A stretch of DNA of 64,000 nt from Nymphalis io (lineage: Eukaryota > Arthropoda > Insecta > Lepidoptera > Nymphalidae), in contig NC_065889.1 in the NCBI RefSeq assembly GCF_905147045.1, positions 9,429,001-9,493,000 of the forward strand. The letters are read 5' to 3'. The translations under genes and the position numbers were made by a program. This document shows, piece after piece, positions 21,971 through 35,300 of the stretch. The notes under the pieces are model-generated. The model had not been told where the DNA came from, made no database searches, and was given only the letters and a program-made list of their open reading frames with translations. Position 1 is the first letter of the stretch. Each line of letters starts with the position of its first letter.

Positions 21971-23345
21971 ATTTTTCTTTTATAAATTTACAAGTATAAA
22001 CATGTTAAAAATATAAATATAACCTCAAAAAAACATATTTGTTTACTTCTCGATGACTGACGTTTGAATTTGACGTTTTTGTAAGCTTTCAGAAATATGA
22101 GACGAGTTCTTTTAAATACCTGAATCACGTAGTTAAAGTGATCGAGGATCATATAAATGTTTGTTTTTTGTGGATATATAGTTAGATAAATGTTTATATA
22201 GGATTTTTATTAATATTAATTTAAGTTTCTTACTACTTCACATATCCTACCTAAAAAATAAGTCCAATTTATTACTCAATTAAAATATATAATTCAGGTG
22301 TTTACCTGTTCCTGTTCTGTTGTTTGTGTTGTATTTTTTGTTCCAGTTTTGGAACAAAAAATAGTAGTATAGGCTGTACTGTTACAATTTGTCTGCTTTA
22401 TTTCTTGTAAAAAATATTTTTCTAAGTCGACTGATATTTTTGATGCGGAAATAAAGGAAGGGAACTTTTACAGTTGTCAATAAAATAAGTTAATCTACAT
22501 TATTTTTTATTTCTTACACAATATTTACATTGAGTTACAAAATTCATCTACTGTATATAAATAAAAATAATTATAAAATTGTTAATATTACTAAATATAT
22601 CACTATTTCACTTAGAATAACATATCTACTTATTTAATTATTACAAAAATAAAATAAATCTTTGACGAAATGTCATTTTTACCCAACACAGGCCCTCATT
22701 CTTATTATATGTTTATATATAATTTAAATACAATATTTCATTCATTAAAACCTGTACAAAAGGCGAACTCAAATTTGGACATTTAAAACCGAAAAAATAT
22801 CTAAACAAAACTTAATACAGTATTTTTTGATTTGTTGAATCAACAGAAAAAGTCAATATTAACTTAAACGATAGTAGAAGTATAGTATAGACAGTATAAA
22901 GAAAAATAAATTTCAAAATGAACATGTCATTATTATAACAAGTCCAATTAATTGAATTAACTGACCTGTTTAAGTGATATGAAAGTTATTTTATTTTTAT
23001 TATATTACAACGATCTGCATACTGTACTTGTTATAACTTTCTTACCTTTACAGGTAACTAGAATAACATTTAACTGTGGTAAAAGCTTTATCTAATTACA
23101 CAAGTTGTTGCTAATAAACTGTAGATTTGTGTTGTTTGTTTTATTATTAAAAACATTATAATAAAAACGAACATTGACTCGGAATGACGAAGCCGCAGTT
23201 CAAGTAAACTTTTATCATGTAAATTCTTCCAATGTTCAATTATTTTTCAGAGTTATTACTAGGTATTGGTTATGTTTTTAGTCGAACAGGATTTTAAGTT
23301 TGTTGTGATATTCTTTGTCTGTTGTGGTCGGTTTAGTTATGTGTG
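21971..23345. other. Spacer between Twinkle 5' end and Med12 3' end
   Basis: Must hold the Twinkle promoter (right of 21970) and the Med12 3' UTR (left of 23346). AT-rich. Several TTTATT motifs (AATAAA on the minus strand) near 22500-22650 could end Med12 transcripts. A 13-bp perfect inverted repeat with a 4-nt loop is at 22333-22362. Confidence 0.4.
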
Positions 23346-26250
23346 TTAATAAGGTTGCTGGTACTGCTGGCGCTGGAGATGTTGCACGAGTGGGGTTTGC
23401 TGCTGCATGGCAAGCATCTGCTGCCGCATACGCTGCTGCTGCGCCATCTGCGGGTACTGGCCAGCTTGCGCTGGTTGAAGCGCTCGCGGGTACGGTGGCG
23501 CGGGACCACCCATACCACCCATTGTCACATTTGGTGCCTGCTGTATGATATCAATCGATTAATATCGTAATTTTTTTAATGTAATTTATCACTTTACAGA
23601 TAATTGTTACTCCTTTAATTGTAATAATAATGTTAATTAAAACATTGAGCTAATTACATTAACTTGTTGCAAATAAAGGTGATCTATCTACTTATTAAAA
23701 TAATTATTATTGTATAATATTGCATTGTAAGGCCAATAGAATTAGCCAACAGGTCAACTATTGTTATGTTCTTATATTAAATAAAAACTATTTTTAGAAG
23801 AAATGTCTTTGAATTAAGGTATCATTGCTAACCTGCATATATTGTGGTCTTGCATTTTGCCTTTGTTGCGCTAAATATGCCTCTTGACTTGCACGCCCAC
23901 TCATCATATTCTAGCGACAAATATTTAATCAATAAAATGTTTTGAGTGTTATAAAAATATTTTGGTATGTAAAATGTAAAAATATTTTACCTGTTGGAAT
24001 GTTTGTTGTCCAGGGAATCCACCCATAGCATTACCTCCTTGTGGTCCCATTGGTGCACTCTGATTACTCATACCTCCGATACCACCTCCCTGTCCCATCT
24101 GGCTCATTTGACCCATGGCCTGCCCCATCTGGCCCATACCTTGACCCATCTGTCCCATTCCTTGCGGCATCTGGCCAGATTGTCCTACACCTTGACTCAT
24201 TTGGCCAACATTCTGACCTATAGAATTAACGCCCTGCCCCATTGGATTAACCGGCTGACCCATTTGCCCCATTTGGCTACTTTGACCCATTCCCTGAAAA
24301 TTAATACTATGTTATATATACGTGTCTTTAATTTTCATAGTTATATGAAAATATTTATGTTTACAGATAGAGCAAAGTTTTGATACCTGACTCATCATCT
24401 GTTGCTGGCCACCTTGCATCATCTGCTGTCCGTATCCGTAGTTCTGTTGCATACCGCCGTACTGTCCGCCGAACATCTGGCCACTCATGCCACCCATCTG
24501 TCCACTACCCATTTGTCCACCACCCATTTGTGCACCACCCATTTGTGCACTACTCATTTGATTGGCACTCATTTGACCAGCGCCCATTTGAGCGCTCATT
24601 TGTCCAGGTCCCATTTGAACACCACCCATTTGGCCCATTGGTCCCATACCTCCCATCGCGCTCATGGGATTCATTTGACTAAAAGGTAAATTAATTTATT
24701 TTTACTATACAAACACAATAATAATCATAAACTTTATTATTTCCAAGTGAATTATCTTACTTGGACTGCATCTGTCCCATCTGGTTTGGTTGCATTTGCC
24801 GTATACCTTGTCGTGGGTATGGACCGCGTGGATGTGGCGCTCCAGGGTAACCACCACTCTGGATGACAACGTGAAGGAACAGTAAGATATTTTATTTGTT
24901 GTTTAACATGACATTTCTACAACTCGCTTAATGCGCACGTTGAAATGGATGCACGCTAGAATTCGTATATGCCTGTATTTGCACAACGTAAAGTTTACCT
25001 GCATCTGCGACATCTGCGTGAACGGCAATCGCTGCCGTAGCATGTTGCTGAGTGCTTGCTTCGATTGAGTGTTGGAGGGGGGCGCCACTCCACGTGGACT
25101 TACGCCTGCTGTGTAACAAAATCACAATAAATTTCTATTTGGCATATATTCCATGTTATCATATGTTTGATTTTTCTATATGATATACGTATTACGATTT
25201 ACTAACCTGGTGGATTATAATAGCCCTGTCCGGGTGGCGGGAACCATTGCTGTTGCTGCATGAATTGCGGCTGCTGTGCGGCTGCTGCACCACTGGCCGC
25301 CGATCCACCCGGCGTGGTCGCACCGTTTGTCTTAAATATATTTATATATATACAAGTTATATGACGATAATTAATTTGAATTTGTAAATATTAAATAAAA
25401 AGCTGACTATGTATCTTAGGTACAAAAAAACCTCTTAGAAATTTAATTTGATTTAATTTCTGATTATCCGTTTTATAATTTTTGGTTATCTTACATAGCT
25501 TATATGATTACTTATATGAACTAAATCAAAATAAATTTGGGTTAATTTCCATCGTTCGAATTATATAAAGTATTTGTTATATTAAGAAGAGAATAATAAA
25601 ATTTACCGGAGTTGTTGGTTTAGGCTTTTTACTGATTTTGTTATTCATCTTGCACGACATCTTCCGGCCTTTCCCGGAACCAGTGGGACTCGAATCCAAG
25701 CTTCCATTGTCCTGTGATATAAATCACTTGAGTATGATATATAACATAGTAAAATAATTAAGAATACTTCACTTTTTTTTTCTTACCTGTTTGTTGTCGT
25801 TCGTGTCTAGGTCTTCCGGTGGTAAGGGCAAAGGTTCCAAGTAGTAACTTAACGGTTTCACGAGACTGTGTGTGTGATATTTCAGTAACCTAATGAAAAA
25901 AAGCATAGTTAAATAGAAAAGTATATATCGCGATTCACTAAACTCTGAACGTTTGGCTATTCACGTTTTGACATCTGTCTTTCGAAGTAACTGTTCCACA
26001 TTACGTATAATATAGTAATTTTATCTTTTTTGCAATTTTTTAAACACATAAGAACTTAAAGGTGAGGTGTCCTTAGACACTGAGAAGCTGGTAGTTAATG
26101 CGCATACTATTAGAGTTTTAGCGTTACGCTATTTCATGATCATTCGCTTGACCTTATACTATTAATTTGGTGGTCAGTGTTTGTTACGAACTGTCTCATT
26201 GGTTTAGTGGGTACACCGAAGAACATTTAGGAGTTATTGATAGATTCTTA

Positions 26251-26315
<65 letters not shown>

Positions 26316-29300
26316 AGTTATTGATAGATTCTTAGTATATATATATATACGCCTGCATTATAATATCTACTTTGTAATTGATTTGTCCTTGAGATTCACC
26401 GCCGTAGCCAAAAAAATTCCGTCATTGTCTATAAAGTTGTATATCACATGCATTGGATTAGAAGAGTGGGGGGTTAGGAAATGGAGTTTGTCTTTTTTTT
26501 TTAAATATACAGGCTAGCGCTTGACTGTTATCACATCTGATGGAAAGTGAAGATACAGTCTAAGGTGGAGCGTGCTTCCCTAGGAGTTGCCTATTCACTC
26601 TTGACTTGAAGGTACCATAATGTAGGTGGTGGGGAAAACGGAGGTCGGGTGGGTATTGCAGATCTTAGCGGTGCGTATCAGAAACGAGGAAGCAAATCAT
26701 TTCGTACGTGTCTTAGATACGTCAACTACTTCCGGATGCAGATCTTTACCGTTTGTGCATACTCGATTACTAGATACGGAAATAGAAAGTGCATCAGTGT
26801 TTGCATACACACGCTTGCACTATATACATCAAATAATAGATAGATTACTGGTGGTAGGGCTTTGTGCAAGCTCATCTGGGTAGGTACCACCCACTCATCA
26901 GACATTCTACCGCAAAACAGCAGTACTTGATATTGTTGTGTTCCGGGTTCAAGTGTGTGAGCCGGTGTAATTACAGGAATAAGGGACATAAATTCTTAGT
27001 TCCCAAGGTTGGTGGCGCATTGGCTATGTAAGCGATGGTTGACATTTCTTACAACGCCAATGTCTAAGGGCGTTTAGTGACCACTTACCATCACGTGGCC
27101 CATATGCTCGTCCGCCGTCCTATTCTATAAAAAAATATATATATTTGTTTTGCAAATAACTATTCCTGTAGATAGTTGTAACCGCCGTGGCCATAATTCG
27201 ACCAGGATGACTTCATACTTTTGGTTTACCTGTGAGCATTTTCATATGTTAATGGTTTCCTTTCGATTTTAGTGGCCGCAAACCACGCCCAAGAGAGCGG
27301 AGCAGGGTTTCGGCCTCCTTCAACCAGCTCCCAGCTCGAAACACGTTGTTTGTCCGTTAGTCGAAGACCCTAGAAATTAATGCGGCAATAATCTTACAAG
27401 TCAAAAATATTATAGAAAGATAAGATATTTAGTTTTCTTTAATCGTTTATCTTCGCCATGCGAAAGATTCAGTATAAATGTCTTCTGGACTTTTATGTTA
27501 ATCGTATAAATGTATGTACCTGCTTCTTGTCGCTGTCAAACCCTGTTATCTTGTTCCCTTTCTGATCGACGAGGCAGCCGAGAGGTTCGCAAGCGATGAC
27601 CTGCACACGTTATTTAAGTTTAGAGTTGAGAAAGCTTACGCTTGCGTATGAAATCGGTTGACGATTCAAAAGTACTTATTAACTTAAATACTGGTTAGCT
27701 ACCTCTATTATTGTGTTCTTTGACAAAGGCAGGAGCTGCCTGACCGCCTGGACGCTCGGTCCGTGGCGGTCGCCGATCTCCTTCTTCAATTTCTTCATGA
27801 GATTCTGATAGTGTTTCCGGTTGTTGTCGTCGCTGCCCTCGGCTAGCGTCGAATGTATCAGAGTTGCGAGCATGTCGATCAAGGTTGTGAACAAGTTGCT
27901 GTGACACAGACTACAATAAATTTATTGTAGAGACACAAGTATCGAGACTCGCTACGCAGCAAGTCGCGTATGACGTCAGAAGCGACAAGATGGTACCAAT
28001 GGTCGGTATTAATATGCGCTTTAAGATGCATTTTTGTATTATCAATGACTTTGAATACAGCCCGAAGCGTTTCAAATGATTCGACGTGCTGCGTAGTTTA
28101 TAGATGATCAGACACAGTAAATGGAAGCAATCCACCAGGTTAGTGATGTGACTCGGATGATTTCGATAAATATTTGAGTCGACTAGAATATCTATAGTAT
28201 AGTTATCCAAGCTAAATAGACAGTTGTTATATGTGACGATGTTGATTGTAGGCCTTTAATATTTTAGATAAAGCAATAAAGTTTAATCAATTTGTTATAT
28301 ATATTAAATCCCGATATTTCCTCGTCAATAAATTTTAAACTTGACGCGTCGATTACAATTAAGATAAAACAAAGAACCCAACAGTCAAAGCGCGATTCAA
28401 CAATTATACCGATTCAAAACGATTCGCGAACGTACGACCGAACTGCCGATGTGAACGAGTCCGAGAAACGCACTTGACGTTACGTGAGTCGGTGGCGGGC
28501 GGGCGGCGGAGGTCACCACAAGGTCGTATAGTTTACTTGATTAGAAATTACATATTTTAAAATGAGTTTTGTGTAAGACGTGAAACAACAAGGCAAGTTA
28601 GTACAACTTTACTATGAAACATACACAACACATGGCGAAAAAAAAGGGAATTCTTACCGCATTTCATATATGTTATGTATCGAACACCTAAATATATATG
28701 TAAAAAAAGTTTATTTCACATTAATATTCTTATTTTTTTTTTAAATGACTATTATTCTCAAGTTCACTTCACGTTTTGATGTTAAAGTGAAAACTTTGTC
28801 GGCCTGGTTGTATGTTTCCCAATAAATAAATATCTGTATTCGAAGAGAGCTAAGCTGACAGCATGATCTGTCACGAAACGTTTTAGCTGGAGTGGTGTGT
28901 GTGCGCGTACCTGTTGTTGTAGGCGTCGATGAGCTGGTGCGCGACGAGCTGCGTGAGCAGCAGCGCCCAGTCGGCGGTGAGCTGGTAGGAGCGGCGGATG
29001 GCGTCGAACATGCCGCCGGCCAGCGAGAAGCGCAGGCGCAGCGCGTCGGGCGCCGCCTCGTCGTGCCACGCGTCGCCGCACGCCGCGCGCTCGTGGTCGC
29101 GCGCGTGCGTCAGGTAGTGCGACAGCTGCGCGTGGATCGAGCTCAGCAGGCTCTCCTGCGGGGCCGAGCCTTTAGCGCGTACGATGTGTGTCTTCGTTGC
29201 ATTTCATATTTACTTTACGTATTAATAGATGTAATTACTATTTGTCAATACGTCATTTTTTTCTAAAGGTTAAATAAAATAAATAGTTTTGACATGAATA

Positions 29301-32300
29301 CGACCTAAACGCGGCCACTGACCACAAAAGAACCAATCTGCTTCCCCGACCATAGGTTCTACGGCATATGTGACTTAATTGTTGTGACAACCTGTAAATG
29401 TCCCCTGCTGGGGACCCACCATCGTGGGGGAGGAGGTCATACCTCCTCCCCCACGATGGTGGGCGCACGCACCATCCCGCATTGGAGTTTTCCTCACGAT
29501 GTTATCCTTCTCATGCTCGATGGTGCTTGTCCGATTTTGAGCTCGAAATCATCGATTAAGACATAGGACTTCTAGCCGCTGAGACAATTATCACGGCTCC
29601 TAATTATTATTTTAAATGGTTAACGTTGATACCTTTTGGTCATCTTGGTTCCGCAAACATGTTAACACTAGCGACAACAGCGGTTCATTGGCGAGTCGCA
29701 CTGCGGAGGCGCCACATGAGCAGCTCCCTCCACCGCCGACACCTCGTTTCCCTCCACCTCCAGCACCCGATGAACTGTTTTTCCCAAAAAATACAATTAA
29801 TAATAATATAGAAGTATTAAATAGGTATGCGAGTCAGAAATATGCAAAAAAAAAAATATACCCTTTATAGCTAGGGCTCTGGTGGCTCTTGCAGTCGCGG
29901 TGAGAGCCACCTCCACCGCCACCGCCGCTGGAGCAGCCTCCGCTGCAACCCGCACCCCACCCGCTCTCTAATATCTAAAAAATAATAAACTTTTTGCATT
30001 ATGGTCATAAACAACATCTAAAAGCATGTCTTTACATCTTGTCATACAGTAGACAATTATATATCCACTGATCTCTAAATCACAATAACAAATGTTTCAA
30101 ATAAGTAAAAACAAAAATATGATTGTTTCAATAAGCAATCAAAGCCTGTATGCCTACAAGAATGTATGCAATATTCATCATTATTGGTTTGCTTTTATCC
30201 CGTTTATTGAGTGTCAGCCAGGGTGTAAACTGCATTCACGATAGCATGCGAAAGCGATCGCGTGGCGCTCCTCGTGAATACGGAAAGGGTATCGCTAGTT
30301 TTTTGGTGGGTATTCCGATGTTCGGGGCGCACTCGGCGCCTTGGACACCAGCGAGCCCACATACCCCCCCACTGTTCCCGTGGGGGAAACGCGTAAAGCG
30401 TTTTTCCGGCGACAAAAAAAGGGCATAGAAATATAAAATTGAGATAACGCAGATATTATGATGGACCTTATAGATAAAGTTTATTCACAATTATGGTTAT
30501 GTAAAATAATAAATATTTTTAAAAGATTTTGTTTTGCTTGCCACACCTAACCAGCTTATGACGTCACTATATTGACGTCACTACGTTGTCGATTGATGGA
30601 TGCTCCTAGCAGAAATTCTCTTGACTTCTAGGACACACGGCTTGAAATGAAATGGCTGGCTCTATTCCACTCAGCCACCTGCTTATGTGCAGTCATCATC
30701 TGTCATAATATTATATAGGTAGGTCCCTTACCTGACCCGCTTGTTTGAGTACTCGTCCCTGCACGGCGGGCGGGAGCTTGGCCACCAGCGGCGCCACGAG
30801 CCACACCGACTCCGACCACTTGCTGGTGCTCACCACGCCCCGCTCCGTGCCCATCCTGGAGGTACAATAGCGTGATGTATACGGCGACTCATGTGTAACC
30901 AGTGCGGTCCGGGTGAGCGGCAGTCGAGAGACCTGTCCTTGTCGGGGGGCGGCGGCGCGGGCTGCTGGAACACGTTGATGACGGCGCGCGACACCACGTC
31001 CAGCCACGCGCTCAGCTCCGACGAGCCGTTCGGGAACTGCTTGAACATCAGCTGCAGGTCCAGCCACGACATGCGAAGCGACCACTGCTCCAGGTTCTAC
31101 GCAGGCGTCGTGAGTGAGTTTACAAACATGTATATAAAATAGTAATAAAACCATATATTACCCATCGCGATTACGTTAAATGACTTTAATTCTACTGAGG
31201 CTAATGCCCATTGTTTTTTAGTCACAGGATTTATGCTTGCGTGCAATAATTTTTTTGATATTGCATTTCAATTTCTTATTTTAGCATCAGGTAATAAAAT
31301 TTTAATTACCTCAAGCAAACGAGTTATCATCGTCTTTTGGTCGAGGTCAGGGTGCGTGTGACTCGCTGAATCAGGATAGCATATCATATGAAGTAATCTG
31401 AAAGGAACAACGATAATTGTTATCATTTAAAGTTAAAATACTTACTAAGGAGCCAACTGTTAGTAACACACACTAGTATGCAAAAGGTGACACGAAGAGA
31501 CGTCGAAGAAGTTTGCACTTTACTGATTAAAGAAAATAGTAGGAAGGTATGTATCATCTTAGTTTTCATGGTTGCTGACAACTGGAATAGTTAAGCGGTG
31601 GCGACTACTCACCATCAGACGACTCATTTGACCATCTGCCATCCCAAGAAAAGTTCGTTAAAAGCATTGATAAATCATTAATGTTTGACAAGAATGATGA
31701 AATTGTATATATATTTTTACGATATCTATAAACAATAACACGATATTACGGCCCATTGTAACGCTGACCTTTGTGCCTGCCTCGGTGTAAGCATCGAGTC
31801 CAGAAGCATGTCTGGTTGATAAAGTTCGTCGGGATTTTGTAAACATTTCTGTAAGACCCATTCTTCGGAGCAGATTTCGGCAAGGACACGCCTCGCTAAC
31901 GACGACAAAGACTGCGAGGAGTCTAGGAGAGTAGATCCTACACCGCCGCTCCCTCTGTAAATAAAAACGATTTATTTTAAAACAATTCAATTATTTCAAA
32001 AATATTAGATACCGTTAAAGTGAGGTAATGAGAACGAAACGATAAAAAATAGATCCCTCTTATTAATAAACGCGTTAAATTAACATTTAGATACATAATA
32101 GGATGAAGGAATACATAATAGAAAGAAGAAAAAGTGCAAAAATGGAGTAAAATAGAAGATAAAATCACACTTAAATCCCCAATTATATAGAAACACGTAT
32201 ATAATGTTTTAGGGTATACAATGGTGTTATACAATAACACGTTTATTGATAAGATTAAATAAGTCATTTAAACTTTGTTATTTACGAATAAAAAACGACA

Positions 32301-35300
32301 AGTGTATGGACGTGATTAATTAAGTCAAAATTATATAAAAAAAATATATATAAATAACTAAACTAAATACAAGACATATACATAATATAACTTATTAAAG
32401 TTAGTCTCTTACAAGCTCTGTTACAAAATTCCACCGGCTCGGTAATTTGGGATTGGTTGCACAGATAAAAAACACAGAAGGCGAGTCTAATTGTTTAAAA
32501 TAACTCTTTTTATAAATTACATCACATTATTACTGGTGGTAGGGCTTTGTGCAAGCTCGTCTGGGTAGGTACCACCCACTCATCAGATATTCTACCGCAA
32601 AACAGCAATACTTGATATTGTTGTGTTCCGGTTTGAAGGGTGAGTGAGCCAGTGTAATTACAGGCACAAGGGACATAAAATCTTAGTTCCCAAGGTTGGT
32701 GGCGCATTGGATATGTAAGCGATGGTTGACATTTCTTACAATGCCAATGTCTAAGAGCGTTGGTGACCACTTACCATCAGGTGGCCCATATGCTCGTCCG
32801 CCTTCCTATTCTATAAAAAAAAAAAAAAATTAATTCACAATAAAGTGTACATGTCCTGTATGAATATCAACGAATACTAACATCACGCCTTTTTATTTGT
32901 TGTATATAAATTAATATGCCTTGTTTTTTTCATAACGAAATGATTTTGAACATTGATGTTGAATGAATGAATGTAAACAGTTGTCATTCTTTTGTACACA
33001 CTTATCGTTCTTTTTCGGTATCTAGTACCTATATAAACAATACACATTAATCATATACGGCCTCAGTTATAAACGTTGATTAGTTTAATAATGCCTTGTC
33101 ATCTTCTTTCGAATGTCAAATCAATAATGACAGAAAGCGAGGAATCAGTGTTTCACTAATCAATCGCTAAGTAACGTTTATATGTAAAGCTGAGAGTTAT
33201 TTACATACATTTTATATGAACATAATTTAAAGTTTAAAAACCTTTTTTAAAACAAGCTTTTACTTGACGAAATTTTGTATATAAATTACAATATTTATTA
33301 TACTTAAAGAGCATAATACCAAAATCGTAAGAGAATTTCGATTTTGATACACAATTTTAGTTCAATCAGTTGAATGGAAATGTTTTAAGGTGAATTGATA
33401 AAGTTTGACATACAGACTTGTAAAATAAAAGCTTGTAATAAAGAACAAATTATTTGAGTAAAATTAACATCGGTATGAAAAATATGTTAAACGTTTCGTT
33501 TTAATTATCTATCCCAATTAACTTAACATAGTATTATGACAATGACAGCAGCAACACAAGAGAAGCAAAGCAACAGATAATTATTGACAATATATTTTTT
33601 TAGGATATTTTAATTCTATGAACCGGTAATAGTAATCTGGTAACCGTAAGAGAGGGAGAGAGAGGTAGAAATATTTTATATTTTTATTTCACGTATTATT
33701 TTATTATCAGTTTCGTTTGAAATGTATGTGAAGAAAAAAATATACATATAAGTTTATACTAAGCTCCAGTCTTCGTGAATACGACCAATGCGATTCGTAT
33801 ATATTATGTTGTACAATTTTTTTTTTATTAAAAAAAAAGTTCAAGAAATTACTAATATTCCTATTTTCCCTTCCAAATAAATATAGAGCTGGAGTTAGGA
33901 AGTGGAATGAATACTATGACGCGATGACATTTGCTATCCTTTTTAACCCCATACATGAGGACGAAATAGGTATATATTTAATGAATATTGTCAAAATAGT
34001 TGACATTGTGTACAATATAGAGGTCGTTGTCATTTTATTCTGAATTTATTGAAAGGCCTGTTACCAATGATAGGTACAATGTTAGAAAAATCGATTTTAT
34101 TTAAAAACTTTTTTAAGTTGAACAATAATACGCAAAATAAATATTGATACAATATTAAAAATGTTTAAATTAGTTTTATAGTTAGGTGAGAGGACCGGGC
34201 GAGGTGATGAGGTGACAACCACACGGAATTGTGAAGCCATGAAGGTACGTGAATGTGCTCATAACTCATAAAATAAAAACAAACCTAGGAGTTCTATGGC
34301 CCCCACTCATCTCTGTATCTACCATCCTAAGAATAAAAAACATTTGCATATTATATAGATAAATTAAAAAACATTTTTTTATACGTCATAAACAATAGTA
34401 TGATAGTTTAAAGATGTAAATAATAACATGATCTGTGGCATTAGGCGGTTTAAAATTGCACGTTGTCTATGTAGACAATAAATAAAAAATTTTAGACGAT
34501 CGGTTCTGAAGGTGTTTAATACTTACGACAAGAGATCTAGTTGCGCGTCTGTAGGCACGGTGTCACTGGTCCCCAGTATGTGAGAGAGTTCGCTAGACTT
34601 CTTTCCGCTGGGCTTACCGCCGTCCCGAGCCGTAGAATCTCCTACCACTATTGGCGATATTATAAAAAAAGTTTTAGCCCGAGTATCATAGTACGATCGA
34701 TTGGATTGGCGCATATAAAAAAAAACTGAGATGGTATGTTCCTTGTGCCTGTAATTACACTGGCTCACTCACCCTTCAAACCGGAACATAACAATACCAA
34801 GTACTGCTGTTTTGCGGTAGAATATCTGATGAGTGGGTGGTACCTACCCAGACGAGCTTGCACAAAGCTCTAACACTAGTATTAGTGTTACATTTCCGTG
34901 ACTCAGCACGTATGACCGTTGCTCCTGCGACTGATCTCTGTCTGGATGTATCGGTTCGCATCAAACTATGAGAGTGGGAGACATTATTCCGGAGTGTATA
35001 TTATTGTTAAACTTAGACCGGCACTATAACATCCCTGCACAAACTTTTTTTTTTTTAGACAATAGGAAGGCGGACGAGCATATGGGCCACCTGATGGTAA
35101 GTGATCACCAACGCCCTTAGACATTGGCATTCTAAGAAATGTTAACCATCGCTTACATAGCCAATGCGCCACCAACCTTGGGAACTAAGATTTTATGTCC
35201 CTTGTGCCTGTAATTACACTGTAAACTTAGCTCGTGTGGAAGCGACCGCGACGGCAATGAGATCAGACGGATGTAGTTGTCCGGTGTAGTAACTCACTGA

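Noticed and set aside
26167..26517. 116-codon open frame
   Set aside because: Most of it is Ile-Tyr alternation encoded by a TA microsatellite.
30550..30590. Pair of TGACGTCA sites as a CREB-type enhancer
   Set aside because: Two TGACGTCA-like octamers close together in an intron are suggestive but too little to call a regulatory element.
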